The notes beneath the pieces were generated by a model. The model ran no database searches. It was not told the origin of the DNA and worked only from the letters and a program-made list of their open reading frames with translations. A DNA stretch of 6,738 nucleotides from Gammaproteobacteria bacterium (lineage in GTDB: Bacteria; Pseudomonadota; Gammaproteobacteria; Steroidobacterales; Steroidobacteraceae): contig JADLDF010000060.1 of assembly GCA_020846815.1 (NCBI GenBank), positions 1-6,738 on the forward strand. The letters run 5' to 3'. How positions within the stretch are numbered: the stretch's first letter is position 1; the number at the start of each line of letters is the position of its first letter. The position numbers and the translations under genes are program-made. Below are positions 1 to 6,545 of the stretch, one piece after another.

Positions 1-745
1 CGAACTTCAGGATGCGCACGTCGATCTCGTCGCCGACCTTGACGACTTCCGACGGATGCTTGACGCGCTTCCAGGCCATGTCGGTGATGTGCAGCAGGCC
101 GTCGATGCCGCCGAGGTCGACGAACGCGCCGTAGTCGGTGAGGTTCTTGACCGTGCCGCGCACGGCCGCGCCTTCCTGCAGGTTCTCCATGAGCGCGCTG
201 CGCTCGGCGGAGAAGTCCTGCTCGACGACCGCGCGACGCGACACGACGACGTTGTTGCGCTTCTGGTCGAGCTTGATGACCTTGAACTCGAGCGGCTTGT
301 TCTCGAGATACGAGGTGTCGCGCACCGGGCGCACGTCGACCAGCGAGCCGGGCAGGAATGCGCGCACGTGCTCGATCTCGACGGTGAAGCCACCCTTGAC
401 GCGACCGGTGATGATGCCGGTGACGATCTCGCCCTTGCCGAAGGCGTCTTCGAGGCGCGTCCAGGTGCGCGCGCGCTTGGCCTTTTCGCGCGACAGGCGC
501 GTCTCGCCGTTGCCGTCCTCGACGGCGTCCAGCGCGACTTCGACTTCGTCGCCGGGCTTGACCTCGATCTCGCCGCGTTCGTTCTTGAACTGGCCGATGT
601 CGATCACGGCTTCGGACTTGAGGCCGACGTTGACGATGACGATGTCGTCGGTGACATCGACCACGAGGCCGGAGAGGATCATCCCCGGGCGGATTCGCTG
701 GCTGGCGAGGCTCTGCTCGAAGAGCTGGGCAAAACTTTCAGTCAT
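1..745 (-). CDS. rpsA: 30S ribosomal protein S1, N-terminal 248 residues (runs off the left edge)
   Basis: S1 is the largest 30S protein. It binds mRNA on the ribosome and helps start translation of messages with weak or structured leaders. The ATG start gives [10 protein letters not shown], the usual S1 N-terminus. By comparison with E. coli S1, the visible part covers repeat 1 (about residues 21-87, with GLKSE), repeat 2 (about 105-171, with [24 protein letters not shown] and [16 protein letters not shown]) and most of repeat 3 (from about 192, with [21 protein letters not shown] as its core, ending at VRILKF). The first two repeats are the ribosome-docking part and the third starts the RNA-binding part. 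The 3' half lies outside the window. It follows cmk, as in most proteobacteria. Upstream of the ATG there is only a weak purine stretch (GAGAGAG), not a full Shine-Dalgarno. This fits the known non-canonical initiation of rpsA in Gammaproteobacteria. Identity is very secure. Confidence 0.98.
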   Translation of the reverse strand, partial: MTESFAQLFEQSLASQRIRPGMILSGLVVDVTDDIVIVNVGLKSEAVIDIGQFKNERGEIEVKPGDEVEVALDAVEDGNGETRLSREKAKRARTWTRLEDAFGKGEIVTGIITGRVKGGFTVEIEHVRAFLPGSLVDVRPVRDTSYLENKPLEFKVIKLDQKRNNVVVSRRAVVEQDFSAERSALMENLQEGAAVRGTVKNLTDYGAFVDLGGIDGLLHITDMAWKRVKHPSEVVKVGDEIDVRILKF

Positions 746-837
746 ACACTCTCTCGCACGGCCTTGCGCCGTGCCGTCTGGTCCGCGGCCCGGTTCCAGG
801 AGCCGTGGGGGTTGTTGCTAATGGGCTCTGCGTCCAT
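742..837 (-). CDS. Possible 31-codon leader ORF coupled to rpsA (speculative)
   Basis: An ATG inside the rpsA leader opens a frame of 31 codons beginning MDAEPISNN and ending VRESV. Its TGA stop overlaps the rpsA ATG in an ATGA arrangement, the geometry usual for translational coupling. Against it, there is no clear Shine-Dalgarno before this ATG, the frame also stays open upstream into cmk, and GC-rich DNA produces such frames by chance. I recognise no family. The ATG would lie in the loop of the first leader hairpin. It is listed because of the exact stop-start overlap only. Confidence 0.2.
   Translation of the reverse strand: MDAEPISNNPHGSWNRAADQTARRKAVRESV
756..774 (-). promoter_or_regulatory. 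rpsA leader hairpin III, next to the ribosome-binding region
   Basis: On the RNA strand a perfect 7-bp stem, GCACGGC paired with GCCGTGC, closes a 5-base loop GCAAG. It ends 10 bases before the rpsA ATG, directly in front of the weak GAGAGAG ribosome-binding stretch. It is not followed by a U-tract, so it does not look like a terminator. Its place just before the start suggests a role in rpsA initiation; that role is inferred. Confidence 0.45.
786..805 (-). promoter_or_regulatory. rpsA leader hairpin II with GGA in the loop
   Basis: On the RNA strand CGGC-U-CC pairs with GG-GCCG (6 bp with one bulged U), closing the loop UGGAACC. The loop exposes a GGA triplet. A G-poor stretch rich in A and C (806-822) separates it from hairpin I. 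This fits the leader architecture described for rpsA of Gammaproteobacteria, where hairpins separated by weakly structured RNA make up an S1-regulated initiation region. Folding was done by eye only. Confidence 0.4.
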
Positions 838-846
838 GCAGCGCCC
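823..846 (-). promoter_or_regulatory. rpsA leader hairpin I with AUGGA in the loop
   Basis: On the RNA strand GGGC and CTGC pair with GCAG and GCCC (8 bp in two blocks, one G-A mismatch between them), closing the 6-base loop AUGGAC. The GGA is in the apical loop. Two readings are possible. It may be the first hairpin of the S1-autoregulated rpsA leader. It may also resemble a CsrA/RsmA site, since the loop matches ANGGA. The hairpin lies in the 135 bp between the cmk stop and the rpsA start, so it would be on both a read-through transcript and any rpsA-specific transcript. No clear -10/-35 promoter is visible in the gap or the end of cmk. Confidence 0.45.
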
Positions 847-880
847 GTCCACGAAATGACGTCTGCGAAAATGCGCCCGA

Positions 881-1576
881 TCAGGGCCAGAGCGATCGCT
901 GCCGGCCGAGCTCGAGCACGCGCTCGACCACGGCGGCGACGGACAGGCCCGTCGAATCGAGGATCTGCGCATCCTCCGCGGGGCGCAGCGGCGCGACGGC
1001 GCGGGTGGAATCCCGCTGGTCGCGTTCGGCTATCTCCCGCGAAAGGGCGGCAAGACTAACAGCGGAACCCTTGTCTTTCAACTGCTTATGACGCCGGACG
1101 GCCCTTTCTTCGGCGCTGGCGGTGAGGAAGATCTTGAGCGGCGCCGCCGGGAACACCACTGTCCCCATGTCGCGCCCGTCCGCGACCAGCCCGGGCGGCT
1201 CGGCAAAGCGGCGCTGCCGCTCCAGCAGCGCCGCCCGCACCGGCGGCCAGGCGGCGACCCGGGAGGCCCCCTGCCCGACCTCCTCGAGGCGGATCCGGCC
1301 GGTCACGTCCCGGCCATCGAGACGCACCAGCTCCGCTCCGGCAGCATCGGAGCCGAAACCGACGTCCATGGCCTCGGCCAGCGCGGCGTGGGACACGACG
1401 TCCTCGGGATCGAGGCCGCGGTCGAGGCCCGCCAATGCCACCAGCCGGTAGAGCGCGCCGCTGTCGAGCAGACGCCACCCCAGGCGGCCGGCGACCAGCC
1501 GGCTGACCGTGCCCTTGCCAGAGCCCGACGGCCCGTCGATGGTCAGTACGGGGACGGCCGGTCGCGTCTCGGTCAT
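881..1576 (-). CDS. cmk: Cytidylate kinase (CMP/dCMP kinase)
   Basis: This cytoplasmic enzyme phosphorylates CMP and dCMP with ATP, recycling cytidine nucleotides for RNA, DNA and CDP-lipid synthesis. The protein has 231 residues, close to the usual length of about 225-230. A P-loop, GPSGSGKGT, is at residues 15-23, followed by DSGALYR (38-44), EEVG (98-101), and the family signature [12 protein letters not shown] (132-143). The lid region has [15 protein letters not shown] (156-170), and [14 protein letters not shown] (184-197) binds nucleotide in known homologues. The ATG start sits 16 bp after the aroA stop with a fair Shine-Dalgarno (AGCAGGG) 9 bases upstream. The short gap suggests co-transcription with aroA. 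Nothing is missing or truncated. The next gene downstream, rpsA, starts after 135 bp of structured leader. Confidence 0.97.
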   Translation of the reverse strand: MTETRPAVPVLTIDGPSGSGKGTVSRLVAGRLGWRLLDSGALYRLVALAGLDRGLDPEDVVSHAALAEAMDVGFGSDAAGAELVRLDGRDVTGRIRLEEVGQGASRVAAWPPVRAALLERQRRFAEPPGLVADGRDMGTVVFPAAPLKIFLTASAEERAVRRHKQLKDKGSAVSLAALSREIAERDQRDSTRAVAPLRPAEDAQILDSTGLSVAAVVERVLELGRQRSLWP

Positions 1577-1592
1577 CCGGATGCGCCCTGCT

Positions 1593-2915
1593 TCAGCCGA
1601 GTTCGCGCAGACCGAGGCCGACCGAGCGGGCCAGCGCCGCGAAACCGGGGAAGGACGTGGCGACGTTGGCCGTGTCGTCGATTCCGATCGGATCCGAGGC
1701 GCGCAGCGCCGCGACCGCGAACGACATCGCGATGCGGTGATCGCCGTGGCTATCGATGCGTCCGCCGCCGAAAGCCGGGCCGGGGCAGGGCCGGCCGCGG
1801 ATCCAGATGCCGTCCGGCAGCAGCTCGTGCTCGACGCCGAGCGCGGCCAGGCCGGCCGCCATGGTCGCCAGCCGGTCGCTCTCCTTGACGCGCAGTTCCT
1901 CGGCGCCGCGGACCAGGGTCTCGCCTTCGGCGCAGGCGGCGGCGATGAAGAAGATCGGGAACTCGTCGATGGCCAGCGGCACCACGGCCTCGGGTACGCG
2001 GATGCCGCGCAGCGCGCGCGGTCGCACCTCGATGTCGGCGACCGGCTCCGGCGAGTCGTCCGCATGGCGGTGCAGGCGGATGTCGGCGCCCATCGCGGTC
2101 AGCATGTCGAGCAGTCCGGTGCGCGTCGGGTTCACGCCGACGTTGCGCAGCATCAGCCCGGTGCCACCGCCGAGGCAGGCGGCCACCATGAAAAAGGCCG
2201 CCGACGAGAAGTCACCCGGGACCGCGACGCGCGCGGCCTGCAGGGCCTGACCACCCTCGAGCGCGACGCTGTTGCCGCTGCGCAGCAGCTCCACGCCGAA
2301 GCCGGCCAGCATGCGCTCGGTATGGTCGCGCGTCGGCGCGGGCTCAGTGACCCGCGTGCGGCCCTCGGCCGACAGCGCTGCGAGCAGCACCGCCGATTTC
2401 ACCTGAGCACTGGCCACGGGCATCTGGAAGTCGATCGCCCGCAGCGGCCGGCCACCGCGGATCAGCACGGGTGGCCGGCCATCCTGGGTCTCGATGACCG
2501 CGCCCATCTCGCGCAGCGGCTTCGCCACGCGCTCCATCGGCCGCCGCATCAGCGAGGCATCGCCGACCAGCGTAACGTCGAACGGCCGGCCGCAGAGCAG
2601 CCCCATGAAGAGGCGCATCGCCGTGCCGGCGTTGCCCATGTCGAGCGGCCCCGGCGGCGCCCGCAGGCCGTCGCGGCCGACGCCCTCGACGAACAGATGG
2701 GTCGCGCTGCGCGACTCGATCGCAACGCCCATCGAGCGCAGCGCCGCGAGCGTGGCGAGGCAATCCTCGCTGGCGAGGAATCCGCTGACTTCGGTACGGC
2801 CGCTGGCGATCGCGCCGAGCATCAGCGAGCGGTGCGAGATCGATTTGTCGCCGGGAACGACGACCTCGCCCTGCAGCGTGCCGCCGGGTACGACTTCCCA
2901 GCTCCGGGCGCTCAC
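1593..2915 (-). CDS. aroA: 3-phosphoshikimate 1-carboxyvinyltransferase (EPSP synthase), class II-like
   Basis: EPSP synthase transfers the enolpyruvyl group of PEP to shikimate-3-phosphate, the sixth shikimate-pathway step. The protein is 440 residues with the two-domain family pattern. PGDKSISHR at residues 21-29 holds the Lys, Ser and Arg of the substrate site. GNAGTAMR (94-101) is the PEP-side loop, and [11 protein letters not shown] is at 168-178. TRDHTERML is at 195-203, NPTRTG at 262-267, DEFPI (317-321) holds the catalytic Asp, [11 protein letters not shown] is at 339-349 and DHRIAMSF at 392-399. The combination GDKS, SAQVK, RDHTE and NPTR is that described for class II enzymes (as in Agrobacterium CP4). 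The CP4 alanine is not present, however: Gly97 is retained. The GTG start overlaps the pheA stop in GTGA, so translation is probably coupled; there is no good Shine-Dalgarno of its own. No tyrA is fused or adjacent, unlike in Pseudomonas. Confidence 0.97.
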   Translation of the reverse strand: MSARSWEVVPGGTLQGEVVVPGDKSISHRSLMLGAIASGRTEVSGFLASEDCLATLAALRSMGVAIESRSATHLFVEGVGRDGLRAPPGPLDMGNAGTAMRLFMGLLCGRPFDVTLVGDASLMRRPMERVAKPLREMGAVIETQDGRPPVLIRGGRPLRAIDFQMPVASAQVKSAVLLAALSAEGRTRVTEPAPTRDHTERMLAGFGVELLRSGNSVALEGGQALQAARVAVPGDFSSAAFFMVAACLGGGTGLMLRNVGVNPTRTGLLDMLTAMGADIRLHRHADDSPEPVADIEVRPRALRGIRVPEAVVPLAIDEFPIFFIAAACAEGETLVRGAEELRVKESDRLATMAAGLAALGVEHELLPDGIWIRGRPCPGPAFGGGRIDSHGDHRIAMSFAVAALRASDPIGIDDTANVATSFPGFAALARSVGLGLRELG

Positions 2916-4171
2916 AGGATCGCCCGCGGGTAGGAGCCGAGCACGCGGTACAGCGAGGCCCGGGCCTTGAGCTCGGCCAGCGCCGTGGCGACCGGCGGAT
3001 CGTCGACGTGACCTTCGAGGTCGATGAAGAAGACGTAGTCCCACTTGCCGCGCTGGGACGGCCGCGACTCGATGCGCGTCATGCTGATGCGGTTCTGGGC
3101 GAGCGGCTCGAGCAGCCGGTAGAGCGCCCCGGGGGCCTCGGTCTTGCCCGTGGACACCAGCAGCGTCGTGCGGTCGCGGCCGCTCGGGCCGAATACCCGC
3201 CGGCCAACGACGAAGAAGCGCGTGGTGTTGTCGGGGCGGTCCTCGATGCCCGGCACCAGCATCGTCAGGCCGTAGACCTCGGCGGCCGTCTGGCCGGCGA
3301 TGGCCGCGGTGCCGAGCTCGTCGCGTGCGCGGCGCGCGGCCTCGGCGTTGCTCGACACCGGTATGCGCTCGACGTCCGGCAGGTTCTCGTTGAGCCACTG
3401 GCGGCACTGCGCCAGCGACTGCGGATGGCTGCAGACGCGGCGGATCTGATCCAGCGAGTCCATGCGGCCCATGAGGCACTGGTGGATGCGCAGCTCGACC
3501 TCGCCGCAGATCTTCAGCGGCGAAGTCAGGAAGCGATCGAGCGTGTGATTCACCGAGCCTTCGGTCGAGTTCTCGACCGGAGCGACGCCGAAATCGGCAT
3601 GCCCCGCTTCGACCTCGTGGAACACCTCGTCGATCGACGCCAGCGGCAGTGCGCGCGCCGAGTGGCCGAAATGCTTGTATACGGCGGTCTGCGAGAACGT
3701 GCCCTCGGGGCCGAGGAAGGCCACCTTGAGCGGTTCTTCCTGGGCGAGGCAAGCCGACATGATCTCGCGGAACAGCCGCAGGATCTCCTCGTCGCGCAGC
3801 GCCCCGCTCTCGCGGGCCCGGGTGTTGCGTTCGAGCGCCCGCTGCAGCACCTGGGCCTCGCGCTCCGGCCGGTAGAAATCGACGAGGTGCCCGTCTCGGT
3901 GCTTGGAGACGCCGACCTGGCGGGCCAGGCGTGCGCGCTCGTTCAGCAGGGCGTGCAGGTTCTCGTCGACCGCGTCGATGCGGCTGCGCAGGTCCTCGAG
4001 GCGGGCCGGTGTTCCTGCGGCCGCTTGCGCGCCGCGACCGCGGCTGCGAGCGCGATCGGGAGCGCGGTCGGCGCCGGCACCGGCGGAGTCACGCGCTGCG
4101 GCGTCGCGGCCTGCCGCAAGGCGCGGTGCGGCGCGGCGCTTGCCGGATTTGCGGGTCGGTGAACGGGCCAC
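2912..4171 (-). CDS. pheA: Bifunctional chorismate mutase / prephenate dehydratase (P-protein) with N-terminal extension
   Basis: This protein converts chorismate to prephenate and then to phenylpyruvate, for phenylalanine. The AroQ chorismate mutase domain spans about residues 57-146. R62, R79, K90 and the R104-E105 pair match the active-site Arg, Arg, Lys and Arg-Glu of E. coli PheA. The dehydratase domain runs from LKVAFLGPEGTFSQ (148-161) through PVENSTEGSVNHT (198-210) to the TTRF motif (316-319). A C-terminal ACT domain has GAL (348-350) and ESRP (368-371), the phenylalanine-binding motifs, so feedback inhibition by phenylalanine is expected. The length of 419 exceeds the usual 360-390 because about 55 residues rich in Arg, Ala and Gly precede the mutase domain. 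I chose the GTG at 4171 because GGAG lies 6 bases upstream; an in-frame GTG at 4183 is the alternative. No ATG, GTG or TTG exists between 4171 and the domain. It starts 14 bp after serA. Confidence 0.96.
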   Translation of the reverse strand: MARSPTRKSGKRRAAPRLAAGRDAAARDSAGAGADRAPDRARSRGRGAQAAAGTPARLEDLRSRIDAVDENLHALLNERARLARQVGVSKHRDGHLVDFYRPEREAQVLQRALERNTRARESGALRDEEILRLFREIMSACLAQEEPLKVAFLGPEGTFSQTAVYKHFGHSARALPLASIDEVFHEVEAGHADFGVAPVENSTEGSVNHTLDRFLTSPLKICGEVELRIHQCLMGRMDSLDQIRRVCSHPQSLAQCRQWLNENLPDVERIPVSSNAEAARRARDELGTAAIAGQTAAEVYGLTMLVPGIEDRPDNTTRFFVVGRRVFGPSGRDRTTLLVSTGKTEAPGALYRLLEPLAQNRISMTRIESRPSQRGKWDYVFFIDLEGHVDDPPVATALAELKARASLYRVLGSYPRAIL

Positions 4172-4185
4172 GCGCCTCTCCACGC

Positions 4186-5355
4186 TCAGAGCAGGCGCGC
4201 CGAGAGCACGCCGTCGATCGCGCGGATGCGCTGCAGCACCGACGCGTCGACCTGGCCCTCGGCATCGATGAGCGTGTAGGCGAACTCGCCGCGCGACTTG
4301 TTCAGCAGCTCGGCGATGTTGAGCCGGGCCTCGGCGAGGCAGGTGGAGATCTGCCCGACCATGTTCGGCACGTTGCTGTTCGCGACCGAGAAACGCGCCG
4401 TCCCCGGGATGCGTGGCAGCACCGCTTCGGGGAAATTGACGCTGTTGCGGATATTGCCGTTTTCGAGGAAGTCGCGCAGCGTCTCGGCGACCATGACGGC
4501 GCAATTCTCTTCGGCCTCGTGCGTCGAGGCACCGAGATGCGGCAGGGTCACGACCCTCGGGTGACCCTTCAGCGCGTTCTTCGGGAAGTCGCAGACGTAG
4601 GCGTGCAGGTGGCCCTGGTCGAGCGACTGCAGCACGGCCGCGTCGTCGACGATCGGTGCGCGCGAGAAGTTGAGCACGGTGCCGCCCTTGCGCATCAGCC
4701 GCAGGCGCGCCTCGCTGACCAGGCCGCGGGTGGCATCGGCGAGCGGCACGTGCACCGAGACGAAATCCGAGCGCGCGAACAGGTCGTCGAGCGACAGCGC
4801 CTGCTCGACCGTCGAGGAAAGCTGCCAGGCGCGCTGCACCGTGATCTGCGGATCGTAGCCGAGCACCTTCATGCCGAGCCTCTCGGCCGCGTTCGCGACC
4901 TCGACGCCGATCGCGCCGAGGCCCACGACGCCGAGCGTGCGGCCAGGCAGCTCGAAGCCCGCGAAGGCCTTCTTGCCCTTCTCGGTCGCCTCGTCGATCG
5001 CCTTGTCGTCACCCGACAGCGAGCGCGCGAAATCCCAGGCCTGGCAGATGTTGCGTGCGGCGAGGAACAGCGAGGCGATGACCAGTTCCTTGACGGCATT
5101 GGCATTCGCGCCCGGCGCATTGAAGACGGGCACGCCGCGCCTGGACAGCGCCGCGACCGGCACGTTGTTGGTGCCGGCACCGGCGCGCGCGACCGCGAGC
5201 ACCGTCTCCGGGATCTGCATGGCGTGCATGTCGGCCGAACGCACCAGGATCGCGTCCGGCTTGCCGATCTCGGAGGCGACCTCGTAGCGATCGCGCGGCA
5301 GGCGCTCCAGCCCGCGGATGCTGACGTTGTTCAGCGTGAGGATGCGGTAGCCCAT
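4186..5355 (-). CDS. serA: D-3-phosphoglycerate dehydrogenase, short ACT-domain type
   Basis: The likely reaction is NAD-dependent oxidation of 3-phosphoglycerate to 3-phosphohydroxypyruvate, the first step to serine; the next gene upstream, serC, encodes the second. The 389-residue protein belongs to the D-2-hydroxyacid dehydrogenases. The substrate-side domain has RAGAGTNNVPV (57-67) and NAPGANANAVKEL (79-91). The Rossmann motif GLGAIG is at 145-150, with Asp168 placed to bind NAD ribose. Arg232 (in NFSRAPIVDD) and His273 (in PHLGAST) are the expected catalytic pair partners. The usual DVFxxEP motif reads CDFPKNAL (255-262), so the canonical Glu is absent and the following loop is short. 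An ACT domain fills 320-389; Asn328 and Asn346 align with the serine-binding Asn346 and Asn364 of E. coli SerA, so serine inhibition is plausible. Length and the ACT tail argue against PdxB. The ATG follows the serC stop by 6 bp with only a weak Shine-Dalgarno, suggesting coupling. Confidence 0.9.
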   Translation of the reverse strand: MGYRILTLNNVSIRGLERLPRDRYEVASEIGKPDAILVRSADMHAMQIPETVLAVARAGAGTNNVPVAALSRRGVPVFNAPGANANAVKELVIASLFLAARNICQAWDFARSLSGDDKAIDEATEKGKKAFAGFELPGRTLGVVGLGAIGVEVANAAERLGMKVLGYDPQITVQRAWQLSSTVEQALSLDDLFARSDFVSVHVPLADATRGLVSEARLRLMRKGGTVLNFSRAPIVDDAAVLQSLDQGHLHAYVCDFPKNALKGHPRVVTLPHLGASTHEAEENCAVMVAETLRDFLENGNIRNSVNFPEAVLPRIPGTARFSVANSNVPNMVGQISTCLAEARLNIAELLNKSRGEFAYTLIDAEGQVDASVLQRIRAIDGVLSARLL

Positions 5356-5361
5356 GACGCG

Positions 5362-6441
5362 TCAGCCGTTGCGGCGCTGGAAGTCCTTCATGAAGGACAC
5401 CAGCGCGTCGACGCCTGCCTGCGGCATCGCGTTGTAGATCGAGGCACGCATGCCGCCGACCGAACGATGACCCTCGAGGTTCGCGAGCCCCGCCTTGGCT
5501 GCCTCGGCGACGAAGGTCTTCTCGAGGTCGGGGTTGGGGATCGTGAACGGCACGTTCATCCAGGAACGCGCGTTGCGCGCCACCGGGTTGCGGTAGTAAC
5601 CCGACTCGTCGATGGCCCGGTACAGCGTCTCGGCCTTGCGGCGGTTGCGTTCGGCGACGGCCGCGAGGCCGCCGTGCTTCTTCAGCCACTGGAACACGAG
5701 GCCCGCGACGTAGATGCCGAAGGTGTTCGGCGTGTTCAGCATCGAGCCCTCTTTGGCCATCGCGGCGTAGTCCCAGATCGCCGGCGTGTCGGGGCGGGCC
5801 TTGCCGGTCAGGTCGTCGCGCACGATGACGACGCAGAGTCCCGAGGGGCCGATGTTCTTCTGCGCGCCGGCGTAGATCAGGCCGAACTTCGCCACCTCGA
5901 GCGGACGCGACAGGATCGTCGAGGAGAGGTCGGCGACCAGCGGCACGCCGCCCACCTCGGGCACGTAGCCGAACTCCACGCCGCCGATGGTCTCGTTCGG
6001 GGTGTAGTGGAAGTACGCCGCGCCCGGGCTGGCCACGAGCTTCGCGGCCTCCGGAACGGTGGAGTAGTTGCTGGCCGACTCGTCCGCGACGACGTTGACC
6101 TTGCAGTAGCGCTTGGCCTCGCCGAGGGCCTTCTTGGACCAGTTGCCGGTGTTGACGAAATCGACGGTCGAATCGGGCCGCGCGAGATTCATCGGGATCG
6201 CGCTGAACTGGCCGCTCGCCCCGCCCTGCAGGAACAGCACCTTGTAGTTCGCCGGGATGGCCATGAGCTCGCGCAGGTCCGCCTCGGCACGCTCGGCGAC
6301 GCCGACGAAGGCCTTGCTGCGATGGCTGACCTCCATCACCGACATGCCGCTGCCGCCCCAGTCCGTGAGTTCGTCGCGGACCTGTTCGAGGACTTCGAGG
6401 GGCAAGGTCGCCGGCCCTGCGGCGAAATTGAAAACGCGCAC
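5362..6441 (-). CDS. serC: Phosphoserine aminotransferase
   Basis: SerC is a PLP enzyme of the class V aminotransferases. It converts 3-phosphohydroxypyruvate and glutamate to phosphoserine, and in Gammaproteobacteria it also transaminates the phosphohydroxythreonine precursor of PLP. The product has 359 residues, near the E. coli 362. The N-terminus RVFNFAAGPATLP is typical. H40-R41 are in EVSHRSKAF and contact substrate phosphate in homologues. GGASGQF (73-79) and W101 hold the cofactor, D171 (ADLSST) lies under the PLP ring, and K195 in AGAQKNIGPSG is the Schiff-base lysine. GHRSVGGMRASIYNAM near the C-terminus is conserved. The GTG at 6441 is preferred because GAGGTGA lies 5 bases before it. 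A GTG at 6450 falls inside that Shine-Dalgarno, and the longer open frame reaching further upstream overlaps gyrA and has no family similarity. serA starts 6 bp after the stop. Confidence 0.97.
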   Translation of the reverse strand: MRVFNFAAGPATLPLEVLEQVRDELTDWGGSGMSVMEVSHRSKAFVGVAERAEADLRELMAIPANYKVLFLQGGASGQFSAIPMNLARPDSTVDFVNTGNWSKKALGEAKRYCKVNVVADESASNYSTVPEAAKLVASPGAAYFHYTPNETIGGVEFGYVPEVGGVPLVADLSSTILSRPLEVAKFGLIYAGAQKNIGPSGLCVVIVRDDLTGKARPDTPAIWDYAAMAKEGSMLNTPNTFGIYVAGLVFQWLKKHGGLAAVAERNRRKAETLYRAIDESGYYRNPVARNARSWMNVPFTIPNPDLEKTFVAEAAKAGLANLEGHRSVGGMRASIYNAMPQAGVDALVSFMKDFQRRNG

Positions 6442-6446
6442 GCGTG

Positions 6447-6453
6447 TCACCTC
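6447..6453 (-). promoter_or_regulatory. Ribosome-binding site of serC
   Basis: GAGGTGA on the minus strand matches seven bases of the anti-Shine-Dalgarno complement and is followed by a 5-base spacer and the GTG at 6441. It decides the serC start, because the other in-frame GTG (6448-6450) lies within the site itself. It is the strongest Shine-Dalgarno in this gene block. Confidence 0.75.
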
Positions 6454-6492
6454 AAGGATGTGGCATGAAGCATTGAAGACGGAGCAACGCTG

Positions 6493-6533
6493 CGACGGCG
6501 GCCCGCGCGCCGGGCGCCCGGGTGCCGCCATCG
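6493..6533 (-). terminator. Strong GC hairpin between gyrA and serC, terminator-like but without a U-tract
   Basis: On the RNA strand CGAUGGCGGC (6533-6524) pairs with GCCGCCGUCG (6502-6493) over 10 bp with one U-G wobble. The 21-base interior contains the palindrome CCGGGCGCCCGG and can fold further. The stem begins 12 bases after the gyrA stop codon. The bases after it (CAGCGTTGCTCC) hold no run of T, so an efficient intrinsic terminator is doubtful; it may protect the gyrA 3' end or attenuate read-through into serC. No convincing -10/-35 pair is visible in the about 50 bp between this hairpin and serC, so the serC promoter is not identified. Confidence 0.35.
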
Positions 6534-6545
6534 CGGCCGCGAATT

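Noticed and set aside
56..859. A 267-codon open frame on the plus strand opposite rpsA and its leader
   Set aside because: The minus-strand reading is an unmistakable S1 N-terminus; the plus-strand frame is its codon-aligned shadow.
848..876. Near-direct repeat CGAAATG / CGAAAATG in the AT-richer part of the cmk-rpsA gap, considered as an operator or promoter
   Set aside because: The copies are short and of different length, and no -10/-35 pair of acceptable quality could be placed, so no promoter or operator is called.
1509..2933. A 474-codon open frame on the plus strand opposite aroA and the start of cmk
   Set aside because: It is antisense to aroA, which has every family motif; its composition is Arg, Gln, Ala and His rich with no domain pattern.
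4186..5355. Reading the dehydrogenase as PdxB (erythronate-4-phosphate dehydrogenase)
   Set aside because: Its C-terminus is an ACT domain with the serine-site asparagines rather than a PdxB dimerisation domain, and the N-terminal half matches short SerA proteins.
3931..6468. An 845-codon open frame on the plus strand across pheA, serA and serC
   Set aside because: It is exactly antisense to three well-recognised genes. Its His-, Asp- and Arg-rich translation resembles no family, and GC-rich codon use keeps antisense frames open.
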